DNA of 64,000 bases from Dastarcus helophoroides (Eukaryota > Arthropoda > Insecta > Coleoptera > Bothrideridae): the NCBI GenBank assembly GCA_028583605.1, contig CM053325.1, forward strand, positions 39,855,435 to 39,919,434, in the 5' to 3' direction. Shown here piece after piece: positions 33,285-43,596 of the stretch (its first letter is position 1; the number at the start of each line of letters is the position of its first letter). The translations under genes were made by a program, and so were the position numbers. The notes under the pieces were generated by a model. It made no database searches, was not told where the DNA came from, and saw only the letters and a program-made list of their open reading frames with translations.

Positions 33285-33429
33285 TTATTTATTTGGTATA
33301 ACTGTAGCAACATACCAAACGAACCAACTGCGATTTAATTTTTGACTACTTTTCTTATTTCTGTCTGCAAAATTATTGAGTTTTTCTCTCGATTTTTCTT
33401 TAACCTTCGCAATAAAAAAAAAATACAAT

Positions 33430-33551
33430 GTTACACACGACGGTAAAATTTCATTATCGACTCGTGAAATATAATTAATTCGCTCCTTCGTCGCTTATTA
33501 ATTAAACATTTTCACTCTTCGATAAAAAATAATTTTACCGTCTTGTATAAC
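33430..33551. repeat. Short palindromic repeat
   Basis: GTTACACACGACGGTAAAAT (33430-33449) and the reverse complement of 33531-33551 match with two changes; the interior remains partly palindromic. It lies just outside the inner inverted repeat of the recombinase unit. Confidence 0.55.
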
Positions 33552-33559
33552 AAATAACT

Positions 33560-34280
33560 ATTATTTACATTTTTTACGTAAAAAAAAGGTTTACTTTCTG
33601 ATTGTTGATAAAAGCAATATTTTTAAAATATTCGCCTTTAGTTTGCTGTACGTTTATTTTAAGCTATGTAAATGCGAATTTTTCCCAGTGGGTTTCAAAA
33701 TGAAAGTAATAAAACTGCCTCTAAAATAGTTAATAACAAATATTACCCTACCGACATTATTATTACACATATTTTTTAAATGTTTAAAGCAAATTTAAAT
33801 AAAATATCAAAGCATAATTGATTTTCAAAAATAAATATTCGAGAAATGATCTTTCCCATGTAAAGGGATTGCAAACCATAAAAAACTGAATGTTTTTTTT
33901 ATTAAAATTCATATCCATATATCTGCTTTAACCGCCCAAACTATTAAAATTTTTTGTGTGGACTCAGAGATCATATCTCACATCTTTATGTTGGAAAATA
34001 AATTATGTCTTAATTTTTTGCATTTTCTTTATTGAGATTTTCAAAATTTAGGTAATAATATTATTAGCAAAGTAATATTTGACATAAATTACTTTCTTTT
34101 CAAGCCAACTTCCAAAATTTAATATCTTAGTAATTTAAAATGAAGGCACTTCAAATTTTAAAGGCAAATATCTTGGAAACGGTTGCTCGTATCAACTTTT
34201 AGAAGTTATGCCTTTTTTACGTAAAAAATGTGGACAAGTAAAGTTACCCATTTAAAAATAATATACGTGAGTACACAAGA
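33560..34280. other. No gene recognised
   Basis: AT-rich sequence between the recombinase gene and the right end of the inverted-repeat unit. No coding frame of note and no match that I recognise. Confidence 0.4.
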
Positions 34281-34544
34281 AAGTTATACTAATTTAGAGT
34301 CATATAAGACAGCGCAGGTAGCGTCCCCTATCAACTATTTATAATATATTAGCAAATTAGAGTTCGCCGACTTAAGAAACCTCCTTGTGCCAAATTTCGT
34401 GCCTATAATACAATTTAGTTAATAGTTATATGAAAAAGTCGATTTTTTTTTTCAAATTTGATACCCTGTATTTCTGTCAATATTAACTTTTGGTAAAGAG
34501 TAAATGTAGCTAAATCACATTATTTTTATACGAAAAATCTACTG

Positions 34545-35105
34545 TTGCTCTATATACCATTATTTATGTTTCACCCTGTATATATAGTGTGTCTCACCGG
34601 GAATCGTCGCGATCGATATCTGACAAAGTACTTATCTAAAAAATTTAAAAATTTAAGAAACTTAGCAAAGTCGATGAGGTCAACACCACTAACATATTCG
34701 CAAAGTTGTAATACTTCCGTTATACCGGAAGTTGACACAAACTTAGTTATTTTAAATAAGATATCCTTTATATTTTTGCATTTTAAAATTTTATTTAGTA
34801 TTTTAAGACCACTTTAAATAACAAACATAGTTCTTAAAATTTATAATTTTTGAGATAATTGGATTCTTATAAAAATTTGACAAATGTAGGATCCCACGAA
34901 ATTCCTTGTATCCTTTTCCGGAAACTAGATATCTATTTCATATTTGGTACGTGAGTAGAACACATACAAAGCTATTCTGCATAAATTTCATACATCAAAA
35001 AACATTATACTGAGTGGTAATTTTACGACTCTGCATTTTGGTAAATTCAAACAGCCATAACTTTGTTATCTCAAATAGAACACCCCATATTTTTTTAACC
35101 TATTC
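34545..35105 (+). repeat. Dispersed repeat D3, copy 1
   Basis: Diverged relatives at 49718-49987/56128-56180 (same strand) and 63240-63615 (opposite strand). Shared blocks: ACTTATCTAAAAAATT, GTCGATGAGG, ACTTCCG-TTATACC-GAAGT-GACA, TTTTAAATA and GGGATCCTACATTTGTCAA. Its start (ACCCTGTATATATAG...CTCACCGGGAA) resembles CACCCTG-type transposon ends. Non-coding. Confidence 0.55.
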
Positions 35106-35113
35106 AATAGAAA

Positions 35114-35258
35114 TTTAATAGTATATTCTACAACAAGTTATGGAACGGCACATATTCCACACGAGCGAAAAGTTTGTAGCCCGAGCCGCAGGCGAGGGCT
35201 ACGGTTTCGCGAGTGTGGAATATGCCATTCCAAACGTGTTGTAGACTATACTTTCTCT
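35114..35258. repeat. Hairpin repeat with GC-rich loop
   Basis: A near-palindrome of 145 bp. Arms carry TATATTCTACAACAAGTTATG and CATATTCCACACGAGCG; the centre is AGCCCGAGCCGCAGGCGAGG. The left arm (to AGCGAAAAGTTTGT) reappears at 35597-35657, followed by a duplicate of TTTCTATGATAGTGTTAGAG (35577 and 35656). The region 35258-35600 lies between the two copies and has no gene. Confidence 0.6.
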
Positions 35259-35596
35259 AACAAGATTATAGAAAAACCCCTAAATATTCATAAAAAACTT
35301 CAAAGTAGATTACAATTTTGAAACACGACGCTTTAAATAAATACCTTAATTATTACATGTAACCTTAGCAACAAAAACAAATTACTTGATATTCCGCCCT
35401 AAAATGAACCTAAACGGCTTCTGATTCGCCGAAAGCCGTGCAGAATATTAATATTTTAAACGACCTAAATGTTTCCGACCAATAAGAATCATTTAAAAGG
35501 GTGTGTAGAATATATTCTGAACGGGTGCTGGAATGACATCTGTTCTGTAACAATTTTTAGTGATAGAACGTGCAGTTTCTATGATAGTGTTAGAGA

Positions 35597-35678
35597 ATAG
35601 TATATTCTACAACAAGTTATGGAATGGCACATATTCCACACGAGCGAAAAGTTTGTTTCTATGATAGTGTTAGAGAAA
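35597..35678 (+). repeat. Partial second copy of the 35.1-kb hairpin left arm
   Basis: Almost identical to 35114-35172 (one change, ATGGAATGG for ATGGAACGG). Flanked on both sides by the 20-bp word TTTCTATGATAGTGTTAGAG. 35679-36044 has no recognised feature. Confidence 0.6.
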
Positions 35679-36044
35679 TTATCTTTTAACTTATATAGGC
35701 ATTGTGCAAGTTTCTTTTACAACTTTTAAAAATAATTGCAATTTAAATATTTTTTTTATTTCACGGTCAATGAATTCTTATTGAGTAGCATATTAGTGAC
35801 ATAATAAGTAGAAACAAATGAAATTTACTTAAAAATAAAAACAGTCGATATCGACATTTAAATTATGAAAACATGACTAGTTGGCATAACTGGAAATCCT
35901 ATTTCGACATATTTATTATCAACAACAGATTTTCTTCCATCTGATTTTTCTTTGAAGGAGTCAAAATTTGTGAGATTTTTGCTTTATTGGATTTCATGGG
36001 GGCTTTATTGGATATCGAACAGCAAATTTATTACTGTATGACAT

Positions 36045-36335
36045 GGTACAAAAAATTTATTTTTTTCTTAAATACTATGAAACTACTCGAAATATTTTTT
36101 CCAATTTTGGTGGATACTAACTAGGCATAAACACGATTTTTTGCAGCAAAAATATTTGATTTTCTTCCATCACTGGTGTCCATGCTAGTATGGCTTTGAG
36201 TATTATTAGCGAAAAAAATGCTACGTCCCTGCTTTTTTACAAAGTAAGTATTAATTTCATAAACGACATTTATTTCTTGGTAAAAATGCAACCTTAAATT
36301 TTTTCGTCTGATGGACGGTTTTTGGCTAAACAATT
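36045..36335 (-). repeat. Dispersed repeat D1, copy 2
   Basis: Reverse complement of the 36740-37060 and 15290-15600 family, including the CATCACTGGTGTCCATGCTAGTATG block. With copy 3 it forms an inverted pair about 400 bp apart. 36336-36739 between them is AT-rich and gene-free. Confidence 0.55.
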
Positions 36336-36739
36336 ATTTAGCTTTGAAAACTACATTTACTTTTTGTGTATTATAAGTTTATTAATTAATAAAAATAGTT
36401 ATAAAATCACGCCACTGTTTTTTTTTTTATTCCAAATAAATGTGGCTTTTAGTAAAACTGTTTATCTTTAGCAACAATACTCTATTAACGTTTTTCACCC
36501 CAGGAACGGTTTTTAAGTAAAAAAATAAAATGCATTTCTTTGGATCTCGATGGGCGTTTTATATTTTTTTCTGCAAATTTAATGTCTTATTTTAAAGTAA
36601 CTTTGTAATTCCTTTACGAAAATTTATGTTATATAAGTTAGATTTAAATATTTTTGAGAAATAACTATTTTTAATAATTAATAAACCCATAATACAAAAT
36701 AAGTTTTTACAGCTAAATACTTATTTTAACCGAAAACAG

Positions 36740-37060
36740 TTCATCAGAGGAAATAATTCAAGAAAGCATTTTTACTGAGAAATAAAGGTGGTTTATGGAA
36801 CTGGTACTTAATTTGTAAGAAAGCAGTGACGTACCATTTTTTTTTCGTTAGGAACACTCGAAGACATATTAGCATGGATTCCACTGATGGAAGAAAAGCA
36901 AATATTTTTCTTGCAAAATAAAGTGTTTATGCCTAGTTAATATTTACCAAAATTGAACATAATATTTTGAGTGGTTTTATGGTATTTAAAGAAAAACTAA
37001 TTTTTTTCCTAATTTTCAAGGCCCTGTAATTTAAAAAATAAAGCGCATTTGACCAACGTC
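36740..37060 (+). repeat. Dispersed repeat D1, copy 3
   Basis: Shares CATATTAGCATGGATTCCAC, ATTTTTCTTGCAAAAT-AAGTG, TTTATGCCTAGTTAATAT and a terminal CCCTGTAATTTAAAAAATAAAGCG with copies 1 and 2. Confidence 0.55.
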
Positions 37061-37069
37061 ATGTATTCC

Positions 37070-37895
37070 AATAGTCCTCTCCCCACAACCGTGAGGTAAG
37101 AGAACTACTGGGTCCGCAATTCGTGCATCCTGAGTAAACGTAACGACTCGAGTATAACAGCCTTCTGCATGTTGGCGGCTAATGTGTCTGCCCTCTCACT
37201 GCAGGCCGCTATGATTTTAAGTGGAGCGAGCAACGAAGGTAGCATACCGCCTAAAGTCCCTATTATCAAAACCACGAGTCTTATGGAATAGCTCGGGTAT
37301 AGCCTGCGAAGTTCTGATAGGAGATCCTGATATTTAGTCCGCTTTTTTCCTCCTTACGGGGAATCTTTCCTTCGGCGGAAGCCGAGAACTCGACCACGTA
37401 CATTGCTTTGATTTCGTGCTCTTGGAGGACAAGATCCGGCTTATTGGCTCGTAAATGCCTCGCCATATCGAACGAAAAGTACCAAAAAATACGGCACCTT
37501 CCGTTCTCTATCACGGACTGGATATCTCCCGGCGAATAGGGCAACACTGGTTCCTCATCTATTCCGTAATGGTGCCGTAGGTAAAAATACAGCACCCTTA
37601 GTGCCGCGTTATGGTGGCGGATATAGGCGGAGACTGCATACGCACAATAAGATGAAAGCAGATGCGTCAATGTCTCCGGTGCATTATGGCATGCCCTACA
37701 GTGTGTGTTAGGGACCTCTATACCCAAAACACGGCTTCGATAGACAAGGGTGTTAATAACGCCATCTTGGCAGGCTATCACAAAACCTTCGGTCTCAGAT
37801 TTGAGCTTACTTGACTTCAAAAAGCAGAAGGTCAAATCTCTAGATAACCCTACGTTTTCCATGGTTCTGTAAAAGTTTCCATGCATGGGTTTATC
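37070..37895 (-). pseudogene. R4/Dong-related non-LTR retrotransposon, 3' part (family 2)
   Basis: Minus-strand frame 37281-37979 reads ETEGFVIACQDGVINTLVYR, a CCHC knuckle (CRACHNAPETLTHLLSSYC), then a restriction-like endonuclease with ANKPDLVL followed about a dozen residues later by MYVVEFS. After the stop at 37281 a shifted frame continues (LRRLYPSYSIRLVVLIIGTLGG) to about 37090. The order knuckle then RLE is typical of R2/R4/Dong LINEs. 5'-truncated at the TTA repeat. Distinct from the next element at sequence level. Confidence 0.65.
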
Positions 37896-37950
37896 CCTAT
37901 TTATTATTATTAACATTATTATTATTATTAATATTATTATTATTATTTTC
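37896..37950. repeat. TTA/TAA microsatellite between two R4/Dong-like LINEs
   Basis: Imperfect TTATTATTA run. It forms the 3' tail of the element to the right (minus strand) and abuts the 5' end of the truncated element to the left. Confidence 0.85.
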
Positions 37951-40900
37951 GTTAACTCGGGAAACCCATTTGCCGGCAATCTCTCATCAGGAACCTACCC
38001 GGCTCCTCAGATCAGATGCTACTTTCATCCAAGAACTTTACGCAATATATTTGCAGTGCCGTATAATGCTGTTTCTTGAATTATGTTTCTATTGATGTTT
38101 CTAGGAATATCATTCACATTGTATATGAACCTCTTTGACACAGTACCCAAAGATCCTACAATTATGGGTATTATTTTTGTTCTTAATTTCCACATACGTT
38201 GGATTTCTATTTCCAGATCTCTATATTTTATTATTTTCTCTACTTCTTTACTATCTACATTGCAATCAGCAGGTATTGCCACATCCACTATCAAACAAGT
38301 GCCACTTTTCAGGTCCTTGATGACTATGTCAGGTTTATTAGCATAAATGGTTCGATCACTGTATATTTGTTGGTCGTATAACAACACAATATTCCCTTTC
38401 GACTGCGTAGGTTGAGGCTCATGTTGATACCATTTAGCAGAAACTTCTATACCATAATTTTTGCTCACAGGCAATGTATGTATGTGCATACTCTATTGTG
38501 TCATTTGACATATTCTGTTTTGGCGAGCTGAGGGCATGCAGAGACTATATGTTCGATATGTTCTTTTTCTTGTTTGCAGATTCTACATGTGTCATCAGTA
38601 TTTATTTTCAAGATTCTTTTGTCATAGTATTTGGTTCGTAAAGCTTGGTCTTGTGCAGCGGTTATAAAAGCCTCAGTTTCCCCTTTCATTTTGCCATACT
38701 TTAGCCATTCAAATGAGCCTTGTTGATTGATGGTGGGCTTATGGATTATTTTTAAGAAGTTTTCATGTAAGGGCTTTTCTTTCCATTTTGTTTTATGTTC
38801 CTCTGTTATGGCTGCCTTTAAATATTTCTTTTTGTTTTTGATAGCTAATTCAGTGCTATTATTGCCTGGTGGCACCATTTCATAACTGGTCTGTATGTGG
38901 TTTGCCTCCGATATTATGTTTTTCTGGCTGGGCTTTAAGTTTTCAATTTTCTTAATTATATCTACTAGATTGTCATCTTTCTTCTTTAAGATATATGTGG
39001 ATAGTCCCAATATTGTTACTTTATATGCTGTTTCTACTTTACGAAGTCCTCTACCCTCCTCTAATCTAGGTAAGTGAAGTCTATCCACGTCTGCTCTGGG
39101 ATGTAGTTACTTATACGTGGTCAGTAGCTTACGGGTCTTCCTGTCCAATTGCCTAAGTTCCTCTTTTGTTCAATTTATAATACCAAAACTATATTCTAGT
39201 ACGGGCATTGCTAGATTACCAATTGCTGTTATTTTATTTTTTCCTGTAAGCTCTGTGTCTAGTATTAACCTAATTCTTCGAACATACTCTTTTTTTATCT
39301 TATCTTTCATCTCGGCATGTTCGATGTCACGGTTTTCTGTCACTCCTAGATATTTATATGCCTTTTTAGGTTCAAGGTTTTTAATTTCAGTTTGTTTGTC
39401 CATCTGTGGGTTTTCTGTGTATTTAATCTGCCCTTTATGTATGATTACCTTGGCGCACTTGTCCAGTCCAAATTGCATATTGACATCTTCACTGAATTGT
39501 TTCACAATGACTAACATGTCATTAACTCCACCTTCATTGCAGCTGAAGAGTTTTAGATCATCCATGTATAGTCAATGGTAAACCGATGTTTTCTGTACTT
39601 TATATCCGCAGTCACTTTCACGCAGCTCTCTTGATAAGGGTATTAAACACATGCAGAACAAAAGGGGGGACAGCGAGTCACCTTGGAAGATTCCTCTGTT
39701 GATATTAATGGTATTAGTTTCTATCACTCCTTGTTCTGTTGTCAATCTTGCTCTCATATTCCATTTTTCCATAGCCGTTGTGCAAAAGTGGACTATTTTG
39801 GGATGTAGATGATATATTTGCATAGCTTGTTTTATCTAACTGCGTGGAATGCTGTCGAATGCTTTTTTGTAGTCTACCCAAGCCATGGCCAATCCCCTTT
39901 TCTTTTCTTTACTGTCTTCCATAATTAGCTTATTTAATAACAGGTGCTCCTTGCATCCCAAAGAACCCCTGGAGCAACCTTTTTGCTCAGCTGGTAGAAG
40001 ATTGTTATTTACTAGATGCTCATAAATTTTATCCGAGAATATTTTGGTGATGAGTTTATAGATAACTGATAAGCATGTTATTGGTCGGTAATTATTCGCT
40101 TTGCATGTGTCTTCTGTTTTTGGTAACAGAAAAGTAATACCTTGCGTAAGTCATTCAGGGATCTGTTCTGGGTGTTTTTTGAGTTTATTTAACGCATAAG
40201 CGAATGCCTTATGTGTAGTGTGAAATTTTTTTAACCAGAAGTTTGGTATTTTGTCCAAACCGGGCGCTTTCCAGTTAGCTGCATTTGATAAGGCCTTTTA
40301 TATGTCTCTGATGGTGATCTCTTCGCTTGACATAAAAGGTAATTTCTGCGTAGATTTCTCTTCTCTTTTTATCCACTCTGCTTTTGAATTGTGCCTTGCA
40401 TTTGTTTCCCACTGATCATTCCAAAAGGCTTCTATTTCATTTTGTGATAGTGCTTTTGTGATCCCTGTACTTTTTGTTTTTAACTGTTGGTAGAACTTTT
40501 TTCCATTTTCTTCAAAAAGTCTGTTTTGTTGATAAAAGTCATTTCTCTTTTGATATCTTCGTATTCGCTGTGCATATGCAAGCACCTTTTCTTTTAACAT
40601 CTCCTCTACTTTCTGATAGCTGCAGTTATTAGAGATTTCATATTTAATTTTCAAGGAATTGATTCGATGCTGTACCCTTTTAGAATGTGTTTTGTCAGAT
40701 TTCCCCTCAGCTAATAAGGATCATTCTTTTCGTAATTCTTCTATTCTTTTCTGTATTCTCAGTTTCCATCTGGGGCTTTTAGGTTGCTTGTTTCTTGTTG
40801 TGTTATCTCTTATTTTGATTAACTCTCTTGTGATAACTAACGCGCTAGAATATACCAAGTTGTTTAGTTCAGTGATGTCTTTTGTCTGAATTCGTCCGAT

Positions 40901-41945
40901 ATATTCTTGTATGATGTCATTAGCTTTTAATATCATTTGTTTGGCTTTATTTGTTTCTTTGATTTTCGGAAGTCTGCTTCTCTCTGTCATGCTAACTATC
41001 TTACTGTTTTCAAGTTCACTGTATATTTTAATCTTTAATTCTAAATCTATATTTGCTACAGTGGTCTGCTCTGCATTACTATTGGTATTAGTCTAGAGAT
41101 ACTTTTTCTTTGCCTGTAGTATTATTTTCACTTGAAATTGTCGTGTTTATTTGTTCTCCGCTATTGTTGTTGAAATTTTGCCCTTCTTGAACGTCTTGGG
41201 TATTTGTGTGGGTTCTTTGGTCCAACTCTCCTGCTGGTGTCTGTTGGTTGGTTATTGATTTTCTTACTGAGTTTTGTATTACAACCAGTTCACTTTGTGT
41301 TAATTTTTTATTGTTTATGATGTACCTTCTTTGTGTTGCTAGGCTTTTAGAAGATATGTTTGGTCTTGTGTTTGGGTTTCTGTCCCTCCAAAATTCAAAT
41401 ACGTTCCTTTCTGTAGCAGTTTGTTTCTCCTGCATGTAGTAGTAACACCATATTATCTCCGCATATTCTTTCTTGCTCCAACGGAGTCTGTTACCATTAT
41501 TTTCTCCAATATTGGTTTCATCTTTATTTTGATGTTGTGAAATCACTGGTTTAATTTGAGTTTCCTTGTTTTGACTGACAGTGTTTTCTGTTGGTGTATA
41601 TCTTAGCGAAGATGCTTGTTCACTGGTTACACAGTTTTCCTTGTTTTGTTTTGTTTTATTTCTTGTTATCATCGTGGTCCCACGAGTAGCTAGGGTGTGT
41701 TCGGTCCACCATGGCAGAGCCCCGCATTACCATGGTAAGGCGGCTTATCTACAACCAAGTTGCGCCTGTTGCTCGGACGGCTCCGTACATAACTGTTTGA
41801 CCCAACAGCCATTCATCTCTTCTGCACGGGTCGCGTAACACATTGAGATTGGGGTTATTTTTTCGGGGTTTTCTCCTCTACGCTCAGGGCCGTGGTGGCG
41901 CTACTCACCATGGTAAGATGCTTACGCTCCTTACCCCCTTGCGGG

Positions 41946-41946
<1 letters not shown>
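37951..41946 (-). mobile_element. R4/Dong-like non-LTR retrotransposon, apparently full length
   Basis: About 4.0 kb on the minus strand with TAA repeats at both ends (41947-42034 at the 5' end, 37896-37950 at the 3' end). Dong-type LINEs insert at TAA repeats, so both junctions fit an intact unit. The 5' UTR (41673-41946) is GC-richer with CCATGGT words, then one ORF region with all domains, and a short 3' UTR after the stop at 38025. Confidence 0.7.
38025..41672 (-). pseudogene. R4/Dong-like ORF: reverse transcriptase and restriction-like endonuclease
   Basis: Start at ATG 41672. N-terminal region (41088-41672) is polar with a Myb-like RWSKKEYAEIIWCYYYMQ stretch. RT follows in pieces (40298-40990, then about 39830-40290 with NWKAPGLDKIPNFW, ITFLLPKTEDT and QKGCSRGSLGCKEH; 39572-39823 with IFQGDSLSPLLF; catalytic MDDLKLFS at 39565). 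Then ETEAFITAAQDQALRT, a CCHC knuckle (CRICKQEKEHIEHIVSAC) and the RLE motif NKPDIVIKD...VDVAIPAD (38025-38489). About six stops or shifts separate the pieces. The protein would nick target DNA and prime reverse transcription. Confidence 0.75.

Positions 41947-42034
<88 letters not shown>
41947..42034. repeat. TTA/TAA microsatellite at the 5' end of the Dong-like LINE
   Basis: About 29 nearly perfect TTA units with one CTA interruption. Open frames over it (poly-Tyr, poly-Ile) are artefacts. Confidence 0.95.
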
Positions 42035-42035
<1 letters not shown>

Positions 42036-42102
42036 GAAGATCACAATTTTTTAATAGCTAAACTTTTTTACATATATTATTAGCAAAACATTCTTTATAT
42101 TA

Positions 42103-42225
42103 TTATTTAATTTCACTAACAGTAACTGTAATCCCAGGTTTTTGGATTTTTAGTGCTCCAGGTACTCCATCCACTATATTTTCCATCACATCATCTTGAA
42201 CATTTGATGGATTTATAGGATTCAT
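42103..42225 (-). CDS. Short ORF of 40 codons, unknown
   Basis: ATG in an AACATG context, then MNPINPSNVQDDVMENIVDG, ending TVTVSEIK and TAA. The composition is protein-like for such a short frame. It lies about 140 bp inside a short inverted repeat (42364-42492) and is oriented away from it, as the first exon or N-terminus of a transposon gene would be. I do not recognise the family; it may be chance. Confidence 0.25.
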   Translation of the reverse strand: MNPINPSNVQDDVMENIVDGVPGALKIQKPGITVTVSEIK

Positions 42226-42363
42226 GTTGAACAATTTTATAATAAATTTACTGCTACAACGTAGTTACAACTAAATTATTAATTATTGTCTATATAGACA
42301 AAGCTTACAACTGTCACAGTCTAAAATATTACAGTTTTTGACATATTAAATGTTATACTTTCT

Positions 42364-42492
42364 TAACGGAGCTTTAACCAGCACTTTCATCACTGGTTAA
42401 CGTATCAGCTGTTAACGGTCCCCTAACGGATGTTTAAATGACTGTGCAACGCATTTTACGTCAAAATGCTGGTTAAAGTCTTCCCAGCGTTA
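42364..42492. repeat. Short inverted repeat, transposon end or MITE
   Basis: TAACGGAGCTTTAACCAGCA (42364-42383) and TGCTGGTTAAAGTCTTCCCA...TTA (42467-42492) are reverse complements with a gap. Interior words TTAACG and CTAACGG recur. Reminiscent of PIF/Harbinger ends, but unproven. 42226-42363 and 42493-42794 hold nothing else recognised. Confidence 0.35.
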
Positions 42493-42794
42493 GTGCAAAT
42501 TTTATTGATAATTATTGACCTCATAATATTTAGCAGCTTCATAATAACTAAGTAGCACATTACAATTGAAATACGTTAGTTACCTATCATAATACGATAA
42601 ATACAAATTTTATTTTAAAAGTTTGTTAATTTTTTATGCCATAGTGGTCAATGATACGATAAATCTTTGAATACAACTCGATTACGAGCGATTTAAACAA
42701 TCAGCGTCCTCGAGTATTATAAATCGCATAATAATCTCATTACATTAATAGCTATTATTTAACATTTCTAGGACCCAGTTTCGAAATATTTAAG

Positions 42795-42965
42795 TTTTTA
42801 TTAATGAATGTTGACATTATTCTGAAACATATTTTGAAATTTGATTACGTGATATCCAAATTTATCCAAAACATCACCTTATGACAGCTGACAAAAAACA
42901 GGTAAGTTTATTTTACACAGAATAGGTAAAATAGAGAAAAATAGAAGACCAAAGAAAATCTTCTT
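42795..42965 (+). repeat. Dispersed repeat D2, copy 2
   Basis: Direct diverged match to 30640-30835, in the same orientation. Non-coding. Confidence 0.5.
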
Positions 42966-43026
42966 TAATTGGGATTGGGACTTTTACAACATTTACGATG
43001 CCAAAGTTTTTTTGCGATAGTTATGT

Positions 43027-43560
43027 ATACAGGGTGTCCCGTATCGTTATAATCAAATATTGGAAGCATAAACTAGACTGAATTCTAAGACTAAAAACCC
43101 CAAAAGTTTTAGTTGGATCTTCTTTTGTTTAAAAATTACAGGCCTATGAAATTTAATGAAAGTCAAGTAAGTAAAAAAATATTCAAATAATAAACCACTT
43201 TTTCATTTAAAATTTTTATTTAAAAATTAGAATTAAATAAATTTCTTAAAATTTCGCCCTCCTTGCTGAATGCAGGCTTCTGCGCCTAATCCAATGGACA
43301 AAGTGGCACTTTTTATTTGAAGTCTATTTATCCGAATTCGTTTAGCAGCTTGCTGAATACGTTCAATTTCTTCTTCTCTCGTGTTTCAAACTTTACTGTT
43401 AACTAAATTTTTCATAAATCCTCAAAAATAAAAGTCTAGAGGGTAATAGGTCAGGCGATCTAGGTGCCCATGCAACAAAATTTACGTCTTGGTAGCCTAG
43501 AGCACTAAAAGGATATTGTCGTAATCCTTAGGTAACGTGTTCGAATTGTTCTTGCTACCT
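43027..43560 (-). pseudogene. Tc1/mariner-like transposase, C-terminal part and terminus
   Basis: The left end CAGGGTGTCCCGTATCG (43031 onward) resembles termini of Tc1/mariner-like elements. On the minus strand a frame reads WAPRSPDL (near 43465; its Asp is the expected third catalytic residue) and, after a shift, LDFYF-stop-GFMKNLV, then NTREEEIERIQQAAKRIRINR and GAEACIQQGGRNFK to about 43235. Two stops/shifts. It runs up to the P3 target duplication at 43591, so P3 may have truncated it. Confidence 0.5.
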
Positions 43561-43596
43561 AGTTTTATTTTTAATTTCATTCTTTATTAGTACATA

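Larger units (their letters stand above)
31805..34361. mobile_element. Inverted-repeat-bounded unit carrying a Crypton-type recombinase
   Basis: The ends, TCTAATTTGCTAA...CGCTACCTGCGC (31805-31857) and its reverse complement GCGCAGGTAGCG...TTAGCAAATTAGA (34311-34361), match in order over roughly 80 bp with gaps. Inside is a second inverted pair: ATTGCGAAGGTTAAAG next to a T-run (31929-31944) and its complement (33399-33414). The recombinase gene lies within both pairs. Classical Cryptons lack terminal inverted repeats, so either this is a different tyrosine-recombinase element or a Crypton inside another transposon. Confidence 0.4.

Noticed and set aside
38083..39581. Plus-strand ORFs opposite the Dong-like element
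   Set aside because: Antisense to clear RT/RLE motifs on the minus strand.
41843..42083. Frames encoding poly-Tyr or poly-Ile
   Set aside because: Translation of the TTA microsatellite.
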